A DNA stretch of 64,000 bases from Phycisphaeraceae bacterium (GTDB lineage: Bacteria; Planctomycetota; Phycisphaerae; Phycisphaerales; Phycisphaeraceae): NCBI GenBank assembly GCA_029260655.1, contig JAJDCU010000041.1, forward strand, positions 27,850 to 91,849, written 5' to 3'. The number at the start of each line of letters is the position of its first letter. The first letter of the stretch is position 1. The notes beneath the pieces are model-generated. The model worked only from the letters and a program-made list of their open reading frames with translations. It searched no databases and had not been told where the DNA came from. Below, one piece after another: positions 16,782 through 25,416 of this stretch. The position numbers and the translations under genes are program-made.

Positions 16782-18641
16782 ATGAAGCCCAGGACGATGT
16801 TCAGAATCTGCTCCGCAGCCGCGATCACAGCGTGGACACTTGTACTATCGACACCCACCCACACATCGGCGGCGGTCACCTACGACACCCGTGTCTTGAC
16901 CGGCGACCAAGCCCCGGGCAAACCAGCTGGGGTGGTGTTCGACAACCTCCTAATAAGTCCGCCTGCGCTCAACGCGGCAGGCCAGACCGCGTTCCGCGCT
17001 TTCCTCACCGATCCCGACGGGAACAGCATGAGCGGTGTCAGCATCTGGTCAGAGGGTTCGGGTTCACTTAACCTGGTCGCTCAGACTGGCGACCCCGCCC
17101 CGGGGACGGCACCGGGGGTGGTGTACAACAGCCTCGCGCCCCCTGTACTCAACACGGCTGGACAGACCGCTTTCCTTGGCTTGCTCGGCGGCACAGGCGT
17201 GGACAGCACGAACCGCTTCGGCGTCTGGTCGGAGGGTTCGGGTTCATTGGACTTGGTGGCGCGCGAAGGCGACGCCGCGTCGGGCACGGCCCCGGGGGTG
17301 ATTTACCACCTTCTTGGCTCCCCTGTGCTGAACAATGCCGGTAAGACCGCATTCTTTAGCCGCCTCACCGGTCCGGACGTGGACAGCACGAACGACCGCG
17401 GATTCTGGTCGGAGGGCTCGGGTTCGCTGGAGCTGATGGCGCGTGTGGGCGACTCTGCGCCGGGCACGGAATCGGGTGTGGTATACGGACTTTTCAACAG
17501 TTCTATTGTGCTCAATGGGGCCGGGCAGGCCGCTTTCTTTGGCGGCCTCACCGGCACGGGCGTGGACAGCACAAATGACCGCGGTGTTTGGTCCGGAGGA
17601 ACGGATTCGCTGGACTTGATGGCACGTGAGGGCGACGCAGCGCCTGGCACGGGGGCGGTGTACAGCTTCTTGGACGTCCCTGCACTCAACGGGATGGGGC
17701 AGGCTGCTTTCACAAGCTTCCTTGCCGGCCCCGGTGTAGAAGGAACGAACGATAGCGGCGTCTGGTCCGGGAAGGCAGGTTCGCTGCAACTGGTCGTCCG
17801 CGAAGGTGACGCCGCCCCGGGCACGCAACCGGGGGTGGTGTACGGTGAATTCGGGCGTACTCGACCCATGATCAACGGGGTTGGGCAGACCGCATTCTGG
17901 AGTTCCCTCACCGGCTCGGGCGTAGACGGTTCCAACCATACCGGCATCTGGTCAGAGGGCGGCGGTTCGCTGGCTCTCGTAGCTCGGCAAGGCGAATCTG
18001 CTCCGGGTACGGCGGCCGGGGTCGTCTTCGACGATTTTCAATTCGTGGGGAATCCCGTACTCAACGGTGCAGGTCAGACCGCGTTCAAGGTATTCCTCAC
18101 CGGGCCGGGCATAGACTTCACAAACGACCAGGGCATCTGGGCGACCGACCCCAATGGTGAACTTACCCTCATTGCCCGCACCGGCGAGCTGTTCGACGTC
18201 AACGACGATCCATTGATCGATGACCTGCGCACGATCAGCGGTATTATTCTGACCACCGGTTCCGGCGGCGAGGACGGTCGACCCACCAGCTTCAACGACG
18301 CCGGCCAACTCGCGTTCCACCTCGAATTCACCGACGGCAGTGAAGGCATCTTCGTCGCCACCATCGGCCTGACCGGCGACCTCAACGGCGACGGGTTCGT
18401 CGGGATCGAGGACCTCGGCAATGTCCTGGGCAACTGGAACGCAAACGTCACCCCCGGCGACCCCTTTGCGGGGGACCCGACCGGGGACGGGTTCGTCGGG
18501 ATCGAAGACCTGAATGTGGTGCTGGGAAACTGGAACGCCGGCACCCCGCCGCCGCCGACCGATGGGGCCGTCATCCCCGAGCCCGCCTCGCTGATGCTAT
18601 TCGCTGGCGTCCTGGGCGCTCTCGCTACACGGCGAAGGTAG
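16782..18641 (+). CDS. exported NxxGxxAF-repeat protein with dockerin-like repeats and PEP-CTERM tail
   Basis: A 619-residue surface protein. A signal peptide (ending about THTSA) is followed by some nine tandem repeats of about 55-60 residues, each containing LNxxGQxAFxxxLTG, a GVWSEGSGSLxLVAxxGD strand and APGTxxGVVY. This is the NxxGxxAF tandem-repeat family of choice-of-anchor proteins, probably a beta-propeller. Two dockerin-like calcium loops (GDLNGDGFVGIEDL; GDPTGDGFVGIEDL) follow, then the PEP-CTERM tail: IPEPASLMLFAGVLGALATRRR. Such tails are cut by an exosortase, which is not in the window. ATG 16782 gives a normal signal peptide; an ATG 20 codons upstream is also in frame. First of three such genes. 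Confidence 0.88.
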   Translation: MKPRTMFRICSAAAITAWTLVLSTPTHTSAAVTYDTRVLTGDQAPGKPAGVVFDNLLISPPALNAAGQTAFRAFLTDPDGNSMSGVSIWSEGSGSLNLVAQTGDPAPGTAPGVVYNSLAPPVLNTAGQTAFLGLLGGTGVDSTNRFGVWSEGSGSLDLVAREGDAASGTAPGVIYHLLGSPVLNNAGKTAFFSRLTGPDVDSTNDRGFWSEGSGSLELMARVGDSAPGTESGVVYGLFNSSIVLNGAGQAAFFGGLTGTGVDSTNDRGVWSGGTDSLDLMAREGDAAPGTGAVYSFLDVPALNGMGQAAFTSFLAGPGVEGTNDSGVWSGKAGSLQLVVREGDAAPGTQPGVVYGEFGRTRPMINGVGQTAFWSSLTGSGVDGSNHTGIWSEGGGSLALVARQGESAPGTAAGVVFDDFQFVGNPVLNGAGQTAFKVFLTGPGIDFTNDQGIWATDPNGELTLIARTGELFDVNDDPLIDDLRTISGIILTTGSGGEDGRPTSFNDAGQLAFHLEFTDGSEGIFVATIGLTGDLNGDGFVGIEDLGNVLGNWNANVTPGDPFAGDPTGDGFVGIEDLNVVLGNWNAGTPPPPTDGAVIPEPASLMLFAGVLGALATRRR

Positions 18642-18724
18642 CACCGCGGGTGCTTACGTCTGCGGGCCTTGGCGTCCTTATCGAGACGCTATCACCTCTA
18701 AGCCGCATAACGGGCACAGATGGC

Positions 18725-18773
18725 TGATTCAAAGGCACAAATTGCTTGACAGAGGCAACGGCGAGGCAATAAT
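18725..18773 (+). promoter_or_regulatory. PEP-CTERM promoter module, copy B
   Basis: TGATTCAAAGGCACAAATT, then a perfect -35 TTGACA (18746-18751) and AATAAT (18768-18773) at 16-base spacing. The 80 bases upstream, back to the preceding stop, are clearly homologous to the stretch before copy C (TCGAGACGCTATC ... AGCCGCATA). It should drive the sugar-dehydrogenase gene. Confidence 0.7.
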
Positions 18774-18870
18774 ACAAGCGAGAGCCTGTCGGCATTCCAA
18801 AAAGACCTCGTCACGGTCCCTGAAAGCGGGAAAGCCACCTCCGCAGCGTGAGCCGTGTGCGCCCATCACA

Positions 18871-18954
18871 GAGTTCACGGTCTCTGAGCCAGGCACGCTG
18901 GTGATGTCTGAGGGTTTCATGGGCGCTCTCGCCTCGAGGCGTAGGCTTAGTTGA
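18871..18954 (+). pseudogene. relic of a PEP-CTERM gene 3' end
   Basis: The frame encodes FTVSEPGTLVMSEGFMGAL followed by ASRRRLS and a stop, an eroded version of the neighbouring tail NVPEPGTLLLSVGVLGALT plus SRRK. The Pro before Glu is now Ser and an acidic residue interrupts the membrane segment, so it would not work as a sorting signal. It sits between promoter copy B and the ribosome site of the next gene, suggesting that a former PEP-CTERM gene lost its body. Confidence 0.7.
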
Positions 18955-18977
18955 ATCGCAGCGGAGGGAAGAAACCG

Positions 18978-20696
18978 ATGGACCTATTTACTTGGACCCA
19001 AAGGCAGACATGCCGCGCAGCGGGCGCGGTGTTGCTGGCCTTCCTGTTCACGTCCCACGCCAACGCTCAATTCGACACGTCACTGGTCGCCAGCGGGCTG
19101 GGCGCGCCGATTTATGCCACGCATGCACCCGGCCGGCCGGGCAGCCTGTTCATTGTCGAGCGAGGCGGTGCGATCCGGATTCTGGACAAAGGCACCGGGC
19201 TGATCAACCCGACGCCGTTTCTGAATATCCCCGACGTCAACACGTCCGGCGAGGGCGCGCTGATCGGGCTTGCTTTCCACCCGGACTTCGACACCAACGG
19301 CCGGTTCTACGTTAACCTGACCACCGACCCCATGACCGCAGGAGCGGCCTTGACCAGCCACATCCGCGAGTACACCGTCACGGACCTTCTGGGCAACCCC
19401 GATGTCGCCGACCCCACGCCTAAAGAGATCCTGAGTATCGCCCAGCCGCAGACCAGCCACAACGGCGGGTGGATCGGTTTCAGCCCCACCGCCGCCGGCA
19501 ATAACCTCTACATCATGACCGGTGACGGCGGCAGCAGTAACGACCTGGGCCCCGGCCATACCGCAGGCACCGGCAACGCGCAAGACCTCACCGACAACCT
19601 GTTGGGCAAGGTCCTGCGCATCGACATCGATGGCGACGACTTTCTCGCAGACCCCGACCGCAACTACGCCATCCCCGTCGACAACCCGTTCGTCGGCGTG
19701 AGCGGTGACGACGAGATCTGGTCTTTCGGGCTGCGCAACCCCTTCCGAGCCAGCTTCGATCGCCAGACCGGCGACCTGTACATCGGAGACGTCGGACAGG
19801 GCACACGCGAAGAGATCGACTTCCAACCCGCAAGCAGCACTGGCGGCGAGAACTACGGCTGGCGCCTGCGCGAGGGCGACATCGCCACACCCGGCGGCGT
19901 GGTCGGCGGCCCTCCACCGCCAGGCAACGTGGACCCGATCTACGACTACCTCCACGGCAACGAGACCTTCCAGGGCAACTCCGTCACAGGCGGCGTGCTC
20001 TACCGCGGGCCCGTGACAGAGCTACAGGGTCAGTACATCTTCGCAGACTTCGTCACTAACAACATCTGGTCGTTCGACCCCGCCGACCCGGACAACACCA
20101 TCGCACGCATCAACAGCGACCTCACCCCCAACAACGGCATCATCAACAACATCGTTGCATTCTCAGAAGACACCGTCGGCAACCTCTACATCGTCGACAT
20201 TGGGGGACAGATCTTCCGCGTCGGTCTGCAAGGCGACCTTAACGGCGATGGGTTCGTCGGGATCCAGGACCTCAACGTGGTCCTGAGCAACTGGAACCAG
20301 GGCGTCATCCCCGGCAACATACCAGGCGACCTCGACGACGACGGATTCGTCGGCATCGAAGACCTCAACGTGGTGTTGGGCGCGTGGAACCAGACGGTCG
20401 CGCTCGGCGACGCGATGGCGGGCGATCCTTCCGGCGACGGGTTTGTCGGGATCGAAGACCTCAACCTCATCCTGGGCAACTGGAACGCCGGGACGCCGTC
20501 GGGCAACCTGCTCTTTGGAGACGTCAACGGCGACGGGTTTGTCGGCATCGAAGACCTCAATACGGTGCTTGGCAACTGGAACGACGGCACACCGCCACCG
20601 ACGGAAGCACTTACAAATGTCCCCGAACCGGGGACGCTGCTGCTGTCCGTAGGTGTCCTGGGTGCTCTCACATCACGGCGAAAGTGGCACCGCTGA
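18978..20696 (+). CDS. exported PQQ-dependent sugar dehydrogenase-like protein with dockerin-like repeats and PEP-CTERM tail
   Basis: A 572-residue exported protein of the glucose/sorbosone dehydrogenase (GSDH) family, six-bladed propellers that oxidise sugars with PQQ. After a signal peptide ending ANAQ come the family blocks SLFIVERGGAIRIL, LIGLAFHPDFDTNGRFYV, TSHNGGWIGFSP (active-site-type His), MTGDGGSSND, NLLGKVLRIDIDGDD, EIWSFGLRNPFRASFD and YIGDVGQGTREEIDF. Four dockerin-like calcium loops (GDLNGDGFVGIQDLNVVL type) and a PEP-CTERM tail (VPEPGTLLLSVGVLGALTSRRK) follow. GGAGGG lies 9 bases before ATG 18978. Whether it still oxidises sugar is not shown by sequence; surface anchoring is likely. 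Confidence 0.9.
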   Translation: MDLFTWTQRQTCRAAGAVLLAFLFTSHANAQFDTSLVASGLGAPIYATHAPGRPGSLFIVERGGAIRILDKGTGLINPTPFLNIPDVNTSGEGALIGLAFHPDFDTNGRFYVNLTTDPMTAGAALTSHIREYTVTDLLGNPDVADPTPKEILSIAQPQTSHNGGWIGFSPTAAGNNLYIMTGDGGSSNDLGPGHTAGTGNAQDLTDNLLGKVLRIDIDGDDFLADPDRNYAIPVDNPFVGVSGDDEIWSFGLRNPFRASFDRQTGDLYIGDVGQGTREEIDFQPASSTGGENYGWRLREGDIATPGGVVGGPPPPGNVDPIYDYLHGNETFQGNSVTGGVLYRGPVTELQGQYIFADFVTNNIWSFDPADPDNTIARINSDLTPNNGIINNIVAFSEDTVGNLYIVDIGGQIFRVGLQGDLNGDGFVGIQDLNVVLSNWNQGVIPGNIPGDLDDDGFVGIEDLNVVLGAWNQTVALGDAMAGDPSGDGFVGIEDLNLILGNWNAGTPSGNLLFGDVNGDGFVGIEDLNTVLGNWNDGTPPPTEALTNVPEPGTLLLSVGVLGALTSRRKWHR

Positions 20697-20770
20697 TGCT
20701 GACATCCGCGTGCCCCGGCGCCCTTCTCGAGACGCTATCGCCTGAAAGCCGCATAGCGCAGACGGATAAT

Positions 20771-20819
20771 GGATTCGTTAGCACAAAATACTTGACAGAA
20801 GTAGGTAGCGGGGTACCCT
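20771..20819 (+). promoter_or_regulatory. PEP-CTERM promoter module, copy C
   Basis: GGATTCGTTAGCACAAAAT, then TTGACA (20792-20797) and TACCCT (20814-20819) at 16-base spacing. The preceding 80 bases match the region before copy B, showing a duplication that includes the 3' untranslated part of the upstream gene. The next gene starts about 175 bases downstream. Confidence 0.6.
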
Positions 20820-20994
20820 TTTATAAGTCTATTTTTTACACCAGACCATTCCGGGACGATGAAATATCGACTCAGCGATCCGCCTGGCGGAGGATACGAG
20901 GCTTGATGACCGTATCGGCTGTTGGCGAGCGGGCGCACCGCCGGGTGCGTATCACACACCGGAAGGCTGGCAGCTGTCAATCGGGAGCAAGATG

Positions 20995-22374
20995 ATGGAC
21001 AAGCTGCTATCACTACGCGGTTGCGGCTTGCACCGGTTGGTCGTCTCCGCGGCGATCGCGGTGCTTTTGTACGGGGGAAGTAACAGCGCCACAGCCCAAT
21101 CCCTCACGTCGTACCATGTGGGCAACAGCCTGACGTGGGACGCCCGGGTAGGCGATGGTCTGCCGCCGCTCGCCGCGGACGCCGGGCTTCAGCTCACCAC
21201 GGGCTATCACATCCGTTGCGGCAATTCGCTTGACTATATCACCGCCAACCCCAATGACACCTGTGTCACCCCCAACAGCTTCGGGTCATATACCGACGCA
21301 TTCGCCAATCATACGTGGGACGCGATCACCCTCCAGCCGTTCTCTGCAAGCACCCCGCGGCAGGAGTACCTGGCGTTCAAAACACTCGTGCAACAGGCGA
21401 GGCAGAACCCGGCCAATCTCAATACCCATTTCTACCTGTACGCGAGCTGGCCCCAAAGGCCCCTGCCGGGTCGGTCTTTCTACGGCGAATGGTACAACCC
21501 CGACGCCGTCGACCCGGATGCGGATCTGATACGCAACGCCAACGGGTTCAACTGGATATTCGATCAGCTCAAGGCCGACCCCGACTTGCAGGGTGTCCAA
21601 CTCTCCGTGATCCCCGTGGGCGATGTGCTCGCCGAGTTGGACTTCCGGATACGCGCGGGCCTGGTCCCTTCGTTCACGATCGCCAACCCGTTGTACCGGG
21701 ACGAACTCCACCTGAACAACCTCGCCCGATTCGCCGCCGCGAATACGGTCCTGGCCACACTCTTCGACCAGGACCCCACGGGCACACCCACCAACAGCGA
21801 CTTCGATACCAGCCCGTTTCAGCCGGCGCCAATCGAGATCACTCCCGACCTCGCGACGGCGGTACAGGAGGCCGTGTGGTACGTCGTCGATTCGTATCCA
21901 CTTAGAGGAGCTGAATCCGGCGACCTCAACCGCGACCGGTTCGTCGGCATCGAAGACCTCAGCATGGTCCTCTCCAACTGGAACCAAAGCGTCAAACCGC
22001 CCGACCCCCTCTTCGGTGACACTAACAACGACGGATTCATCGGCATCGAAGACCTCAACAAGGTCCTCTCAAATTGGAACCAAAACGTTACACCGGGTGA
22101 CGCCTCGACCGGTGACCTCAACAACGACGGGTTCGTCGGCATCGAAGACCTCAGCTTCATCCTCAGCGAATGGAACCAGCACATCGCGCCGATCGACCCG
22201 CTGCCCGGGGACGCCAACGGCGACGGGTTCGTCGGGATCGAAGACCTCAACGCCGTGCTGGGCAACTGGAACGCCGGCACCCCGCCGCCGGACGCACTTA
22301 TGAATGCCCCCGAACCGGGGACGCTGATGCTGTTCGCTGGCGTCCTGGGCGCCCTCGCTACACGGCGAAGGTAG
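20995..22374 (+). CDS. exported SGNH-like hydrolase with four dockerin-like repeats and PEP-CTERM tail
   Basis: A 459-residue exported protein. After a signal peptide ending SATAQ, the segment SYHVGNSLTWD resembles block I of SGNH/GDSL esterases (GNS instead of GDS) and RDELHLNNLARF resembles block V with the Asp-x-x-His pair, so a Ser-His-Asp hydrolase of acyl or acetyl groups is plausible; blocks II and III are less clear. Residues 300-430 hold four calcium-loop repeats (GDLNRDRFVGIEDL, GDTNNDGFIGIEDL, GDLNNDGFVGIEDL, GDANGDGFVGIEDL). The tail is APEPGTLMLFAGVLGALATRRR, nearly identical to that of the first gene of the cluster. ATG 20995 has GGGAG 7 bases upstream. Confidence 0.8.
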   Translation: MDKLLSLRGCGLHRLVVSAAIAVLLYGGSNSATAQSLTSYHVGNSLTWDARVGDGLPPLAADAGLQLTTGYHIRCGNSLDYITANPNDTCVTPNSFGSYTDAFANHTWDAITLQPFSASTPRQEYLAFKTLVQQARQNPANLNTHFYLYASWPQRPLPGRSFYGEWYNPDAVDPDADLIRNANGFNWIFDQLKADPDLQGVQLSVIPVGDVLAELDFRIRAGLVPSFTIANPLYRDELHLNNLARFAAANTVLATLFDQDPTGTPTNSDFDTSPFQPAPIEITPDLATAVQEAVWYVVDSYPLRGAESGDLNRDRFVGIEDLSMVLSNWNQSVKPPDPLFGDTNNDGFIGIEDLNKVLSNWNQNVTPGDASTGDLNNDGFVGIEDLSFILSEWNQHIAPIDPLPGDANGDGFVGIEDLNAVLGNWNAGTPPPDALMNAPEPGTLMLFAGVLGALATRRR

Positions 22375-23195
22375 CACCCAAGAGCGAGAGGCTGGCAATA
22401 CCGTGGACCAATGGCCATTCCCGGTCCACCGCCACCCCCGGTCCCCCGCCCCTATCTTCAAAATCTGAGGAATCTGAGGAAACTTCTCAAATAATATCTC
22501 TTATAGGCCGCCGGCGCGCGCACGGACGCGGGCTTGGAGCCCTATATGGAGGGCGTGTTTTTTTCGGTGTCGTGGGCCTTGAAAACCTGCTTCACCGTGG
22601 AGGACACAGAGAAAACAGAGCATGTGAAACAGGGATGAACGCAGATGAAGCATGGCTCCCGATGAACACCGACCAGCGGTGACCGGGCGGACACAGAAAA
22701 TAATGTCTAGTGGATGTAAATTATTGATAAAAAAATACTTAAGAGCTATCTGGGTTTTTCAGGCACGTCCTACCCCCGAGAGTGGACATTGATCCAAGTG
22801 CCTGTCAGACAATTACTTGTAAGTATTCGTTGGCCCGCCTGGGGGGGGAGGGGCGGACACGGACAGGGCGGACGGGTTGGTTCGATTCCCTCTCGAAAGA
22901 CCGAATCCTGCGATACCTGCTTTTCTGGGCTTCCAACGCCGCTCTGCGGTCCATCTGTGACGTCTGTGCGGGTTGGTCAATCGAGCAGACGGCAAAACCC
23001 GCTGATCGATTTAACCGGGGTGATGATTCGAGCCGGTCATGACGAAGACACCACTGCCGAGGACTCGGGCTTGGCCCGGACGGCTAAAAAGATTGGCGGA
23101 AGACCCAGGGACGGTTCAACGGAAGATCATGCCCGGTGTAGGGCGTAAAGACTCCGTTAGACCTGACCAGGAGCCGCCTGTGGAGGACCGGAGAA
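22375..23195. other. long intergenic region before the first flagellin
   Basis: About 820 bases without a supported gene. It holds short stretches of a kind often seen dispersed in genomes (CACCGTGGAGGACACAGAG near 22593; GGGATGAACGCAGATGAA near 22632), a G9-containing run near 22842, an AT-rich patch at 22700-22750, and the leader of the flagellin with a ribosome site (GGAG, 23187). A GGTTCGATTCC near 22881 looks like a tRNA T-arm but has no acceptor partner. Open frames at 22782-23148 have no family resemblance. I see no clear sigma28 or sigma54 promoter. Confidence 0.5.
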
Positions 23196-24719
23196 ATGAG
23201 TCGCATCAACACCAACGTCAACTCGCTGATCGCCCAACGTATTCTGGGGCAGCAAAACGCAAGCCTGAACAAGTCGCTGGAGCGGCTGAGCACGGGCTTT
23301 CGGATCAACCGCGGCAGCGATGACCCGGCTGGCTTGATTGCCTCTGAAAAGCTGCGGTCTGAGAAGGCTACCCTAGCGGCGGCGATCGGCAATGCCGAGC
23401 GTGCCGAGCAGGTTGTCAATGTTGCTGAAGGCGGCCTCCAGGAAGTCCAGAACCTGCTTCTGGAAGTCCAGAGCCTGGTTACCGCGTCGGCCAACGACGC
23501 CGGGCTGAGCGTTGAAGAGCGCAACGCCAACCAGACCCAGATCGACCAGATCCTTCAGACCGTGGACCGGATCGCCTCGACCACCAGTTTCCAGGGCACC
23601 AAGCTGCTCAATGGGTCGTTTGACTTCCAGACCAGCGCCCAGGCCACCACGGTCCTGGATCTGCAGGTCGATGGGGCGAAGTTCACCGACGGCACGAACA
23701 CCGTGGTGCAGGTCCTGGTTACCCAGTCCGCCCAACACGGTGCGGCCTTCCTGTCGACCGGTGGGGCACTGGACCTTGACAACAACGCCGCCTCAAGGCT
23801 GACCTTTGATGTCGCCGGGGCGTTGGGCTCACGTGAGTTCAGCTTCGCCTCCGGCGCTACTGCGGCTCAGATCGTCACCGCCGTCAACACCTTTAAGGGC
23901 TCGACCGGCGTGTCCGCTGCCACCCAGGGCACGGGCGTCATGCTCAAGAGCACCGATTTCGGCTCCGACCAGTTCGTATCCGTCACCGTCGACTCGGCCC
24001 CGGGCCTGTTGACGACCACCGGCGTGTACTTCGTCTCGTCCGTGGATGAGGGCACCGTCTCGACGATCGCAGCCAACCGCACCACCTTCGCGGCCGCCCT
24101 CGGCGAGATCCGGGACATCGGCCAGGACGTGGCGGCCACCATCAACGGCAACACCGCTGCGGGTAAGGGCCTGAACCTCTCGGTCAACACCGACGGGCTC
24201 AACGCCAACATCCTGCTGAACTCGGGCGCCGCCCAGGCGATCGCCAGTATCAACGCCTTTACCATCACAGGCGGCGGCGCAGAGTTTAATATCGGACCCC
24301 GCGTCGATATCGCCAACCAGGTACGCCTGGGCATCGGGAACATCGCCTCGCGAAATCTCGGTGGGACCTACGTCAGCGGTGTGTCCTATAACCTCGACGA
24401 CCTGGGCTCGGGCAAGCTGTTCGACCTGGACGACGGGGACCTGAACCTCAGCCAGGACATCATCAACAGCGCGATCGACCATGTTTCAAGCCTCCGAGGC
24501 AGGCTGGGCTCGTTCCAGAAGAACGTGGTCGGATCGACCATCAACAGCCTGAACATCGCGCTGGAAAACATCAGCGCCGCGGAAAGTGCGATCCGAGACA
24601 CGGACTTCGCCAACGAAACCGCCGAGCTGACACGATCACAGATCCTCGTCGCCGCGGCGACCAACACCCTGGCGATCGCCAACAGCCAGCCGCAGAATGT
24701 GCTGGGTCTGATCGGGTAA
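23196..24719 (+). CDS. flagellin (copy 1)
   Basis: The 507-residue filament subunit of the flagellum, exported by the flagellar type III apparatus. The N-terminal D0/D1 helices are classic: MSRINTNVNSLIAQRIL, NKSLERLSTGFRINRGSDDP, AGLIASEKLRSEKATLAAAI, followed by AEGGLQEVQNLLLEVQSLV. The C-terminal D1/D0 part has LRGRLGSFQKNVVGSTINSL, ENISAAESAIRDTDFANETA and ILVAAATNTLAIANSQPQNV. The central 250 residues are a Thr/Ser/Ala-rich surface domain with a repeated GSREFSFASGATAAQIVTAV-type motif. The ribosome site GGAG is 6 bases before ATG. A paralogue follows 700 bases downstream; a terminator separates them. Confidence 0.97.
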   Translation: MSRINTNVNSLIAQRILGQQNASLNKSLERLSTGFRINRGSDDPAGLIASEKLRSEKATLAAAIGNAERAEQVVNVAEGGLQEVQNLLLEVQSLVTASANDAGLSVEERNANQTQIDQILQTVDRIASTTSFQGTKLLNGSFDFQTSAQATTVLDLQVDGAKFTDGTNTVVQVLVTQSAQHGAAFLSTGGALDLDNNAASRLTFDVAGALGSREFSFASGATAAQIVTAVNTFKGSTGVSAATQGTGVMLKSTDFGSDQFVSVTVDSAPGLLTTTGVYFVSSVDEGTVSTIAANRTTFAAALGEIRDIGQDVAATINGNTAAGKGLNLSVNTDGLNANILLNSGAAQAIASINAFTITGGGAEFNIGPRVDIANQVRLGIGNIASRNLGGTYVSGVSYNLDDLGSGKLFDLDDGDLNLSQDIINSAIDHVSSLRGRLGSFQKNVVGSTINSLNIALENISAAESAIRDTDFANETAELTRSQILVAAATNTLAIANSQPQNVLGLIG

Positions 24720-24756
24720 ACCTCGGACTAAAGTCCGTATAACCAAACCTCACACA

Positions 24757-24785
24757 CGGCGGTCCTATCAAGGGCCGCCGTTTTT
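24757..24785 (+). terminator. terminator after flagellin 1
   Basis: CGGCGGTCC and GGGCCGCCG form a 9-bp stem (one G-U pair) around a 6-base loop, followed by TTTTTC. It lies 38 bases after the stop codon. Confidence 0.9.
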
Positions 24786-24969
24786 CTTGCGCATGGCCGC
24801 GTGTCCCAGACGTGTCGTCGCGCCCACGGTGGCCCGGCGCGCCCTTTCCGCCGAATAATCCGTCACTTTTTTTGTTATCAGATCGGTCGCCTTCGCGCCT
24901 GGTGTCTGAGATTATCGGCGGGCCGATTATTCCGTCTGGGTCGACCTTAAGCCCGGTTAGGGTTGTGAC

Positions 24970-25140
24970 GATCAAGCCGGTTGCATGGCGGGCACATTCG
25001 CCCGTCCGTTGAAAGCAACCGGAGCCCGTGATGAACATCTGTTCCGATAAGACCAAAGTTGTTGCCCGGTGGCGAAAGCCGCTTCGGGCCGCCGACCTTG
25101 GTCATGCATCGGGACGTGACGCCGGGCCAAGGTGGGCCGA
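24970..25140 (+). other. structured intergenic region between the flagellins
   Basis: Nested perfect inverted repeats occur: CCGGTTGC/GCAACCGG enclosing GGCGGGC/GCCCGTC; a hairpin CCCG-GGC with a GAAA tetraloop near 25060-25083; and ACCTTGG/CCAAGGT around 25095-25132. GNRA-type loops and nested stems suggest an RNA structure, either a long leader of flagellin 2 or a separate RNA. A 65-codon frame at 25031 with GGAG 6 bases before its ATG overlaps it but shows no family resemblance. The remaining leader to 25416 contains several GGA triplets near the ribosome site, as in CsrA targets. Confidence 0.4.
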
Positions 25141-25416
25141 AAACGACACGCCCCTTAACACCGCGGGTGGACGACCTCCCCCGCCCAGCTCCCACACTCC
25201 ACGGATGGAGAAAGGAGCCCCGACATGAGCGGATGACAATCAAGCCAACTATGAACAGTCAAGACAAAAGCAGTAACCAAACCGGGTGGCCCGTAGTCAC
25301 CCACGTTTAGAAAAAGCATCACATCGGATCGGAGATCTGTGGACCTTAACTAGGCAGGAGCCTGGCGCCCCGCGGGGCGAATCACAGAACCGCGTGTTTC
25401 ACGGAGGATCGACACC

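Noticed and set aside
16782..22374. cellulosome components (dockerins)
   Set aside because: The loops resemble dockerins, but no cohesin or glycoside hydrolase is present and tails are PEP-CTERM.
22876..22900. tRNA-like T-arm GGTTCGATTCC
   Set aside because: No acceptor, D-arm or anticodon arm can be built around it.
23070..23100. sigma54-type promoter before flagellin 1 (TTGGCCCGGACGGC)
   Set aside because: The GG to GC spacing is 8 bases, not 10, and the consensus TTGC is missing.
22782..23148. overlapping open frames of 86 and 119 codons
   Set aside because: Two overlapping frames with low-complexity composition and no ribosome site; likely chance in GC-rich DNA.
25037..25050. FliA-type -10 (TCCGATAA)
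   Set aside because: No TAAA-type -35 at the right distance.
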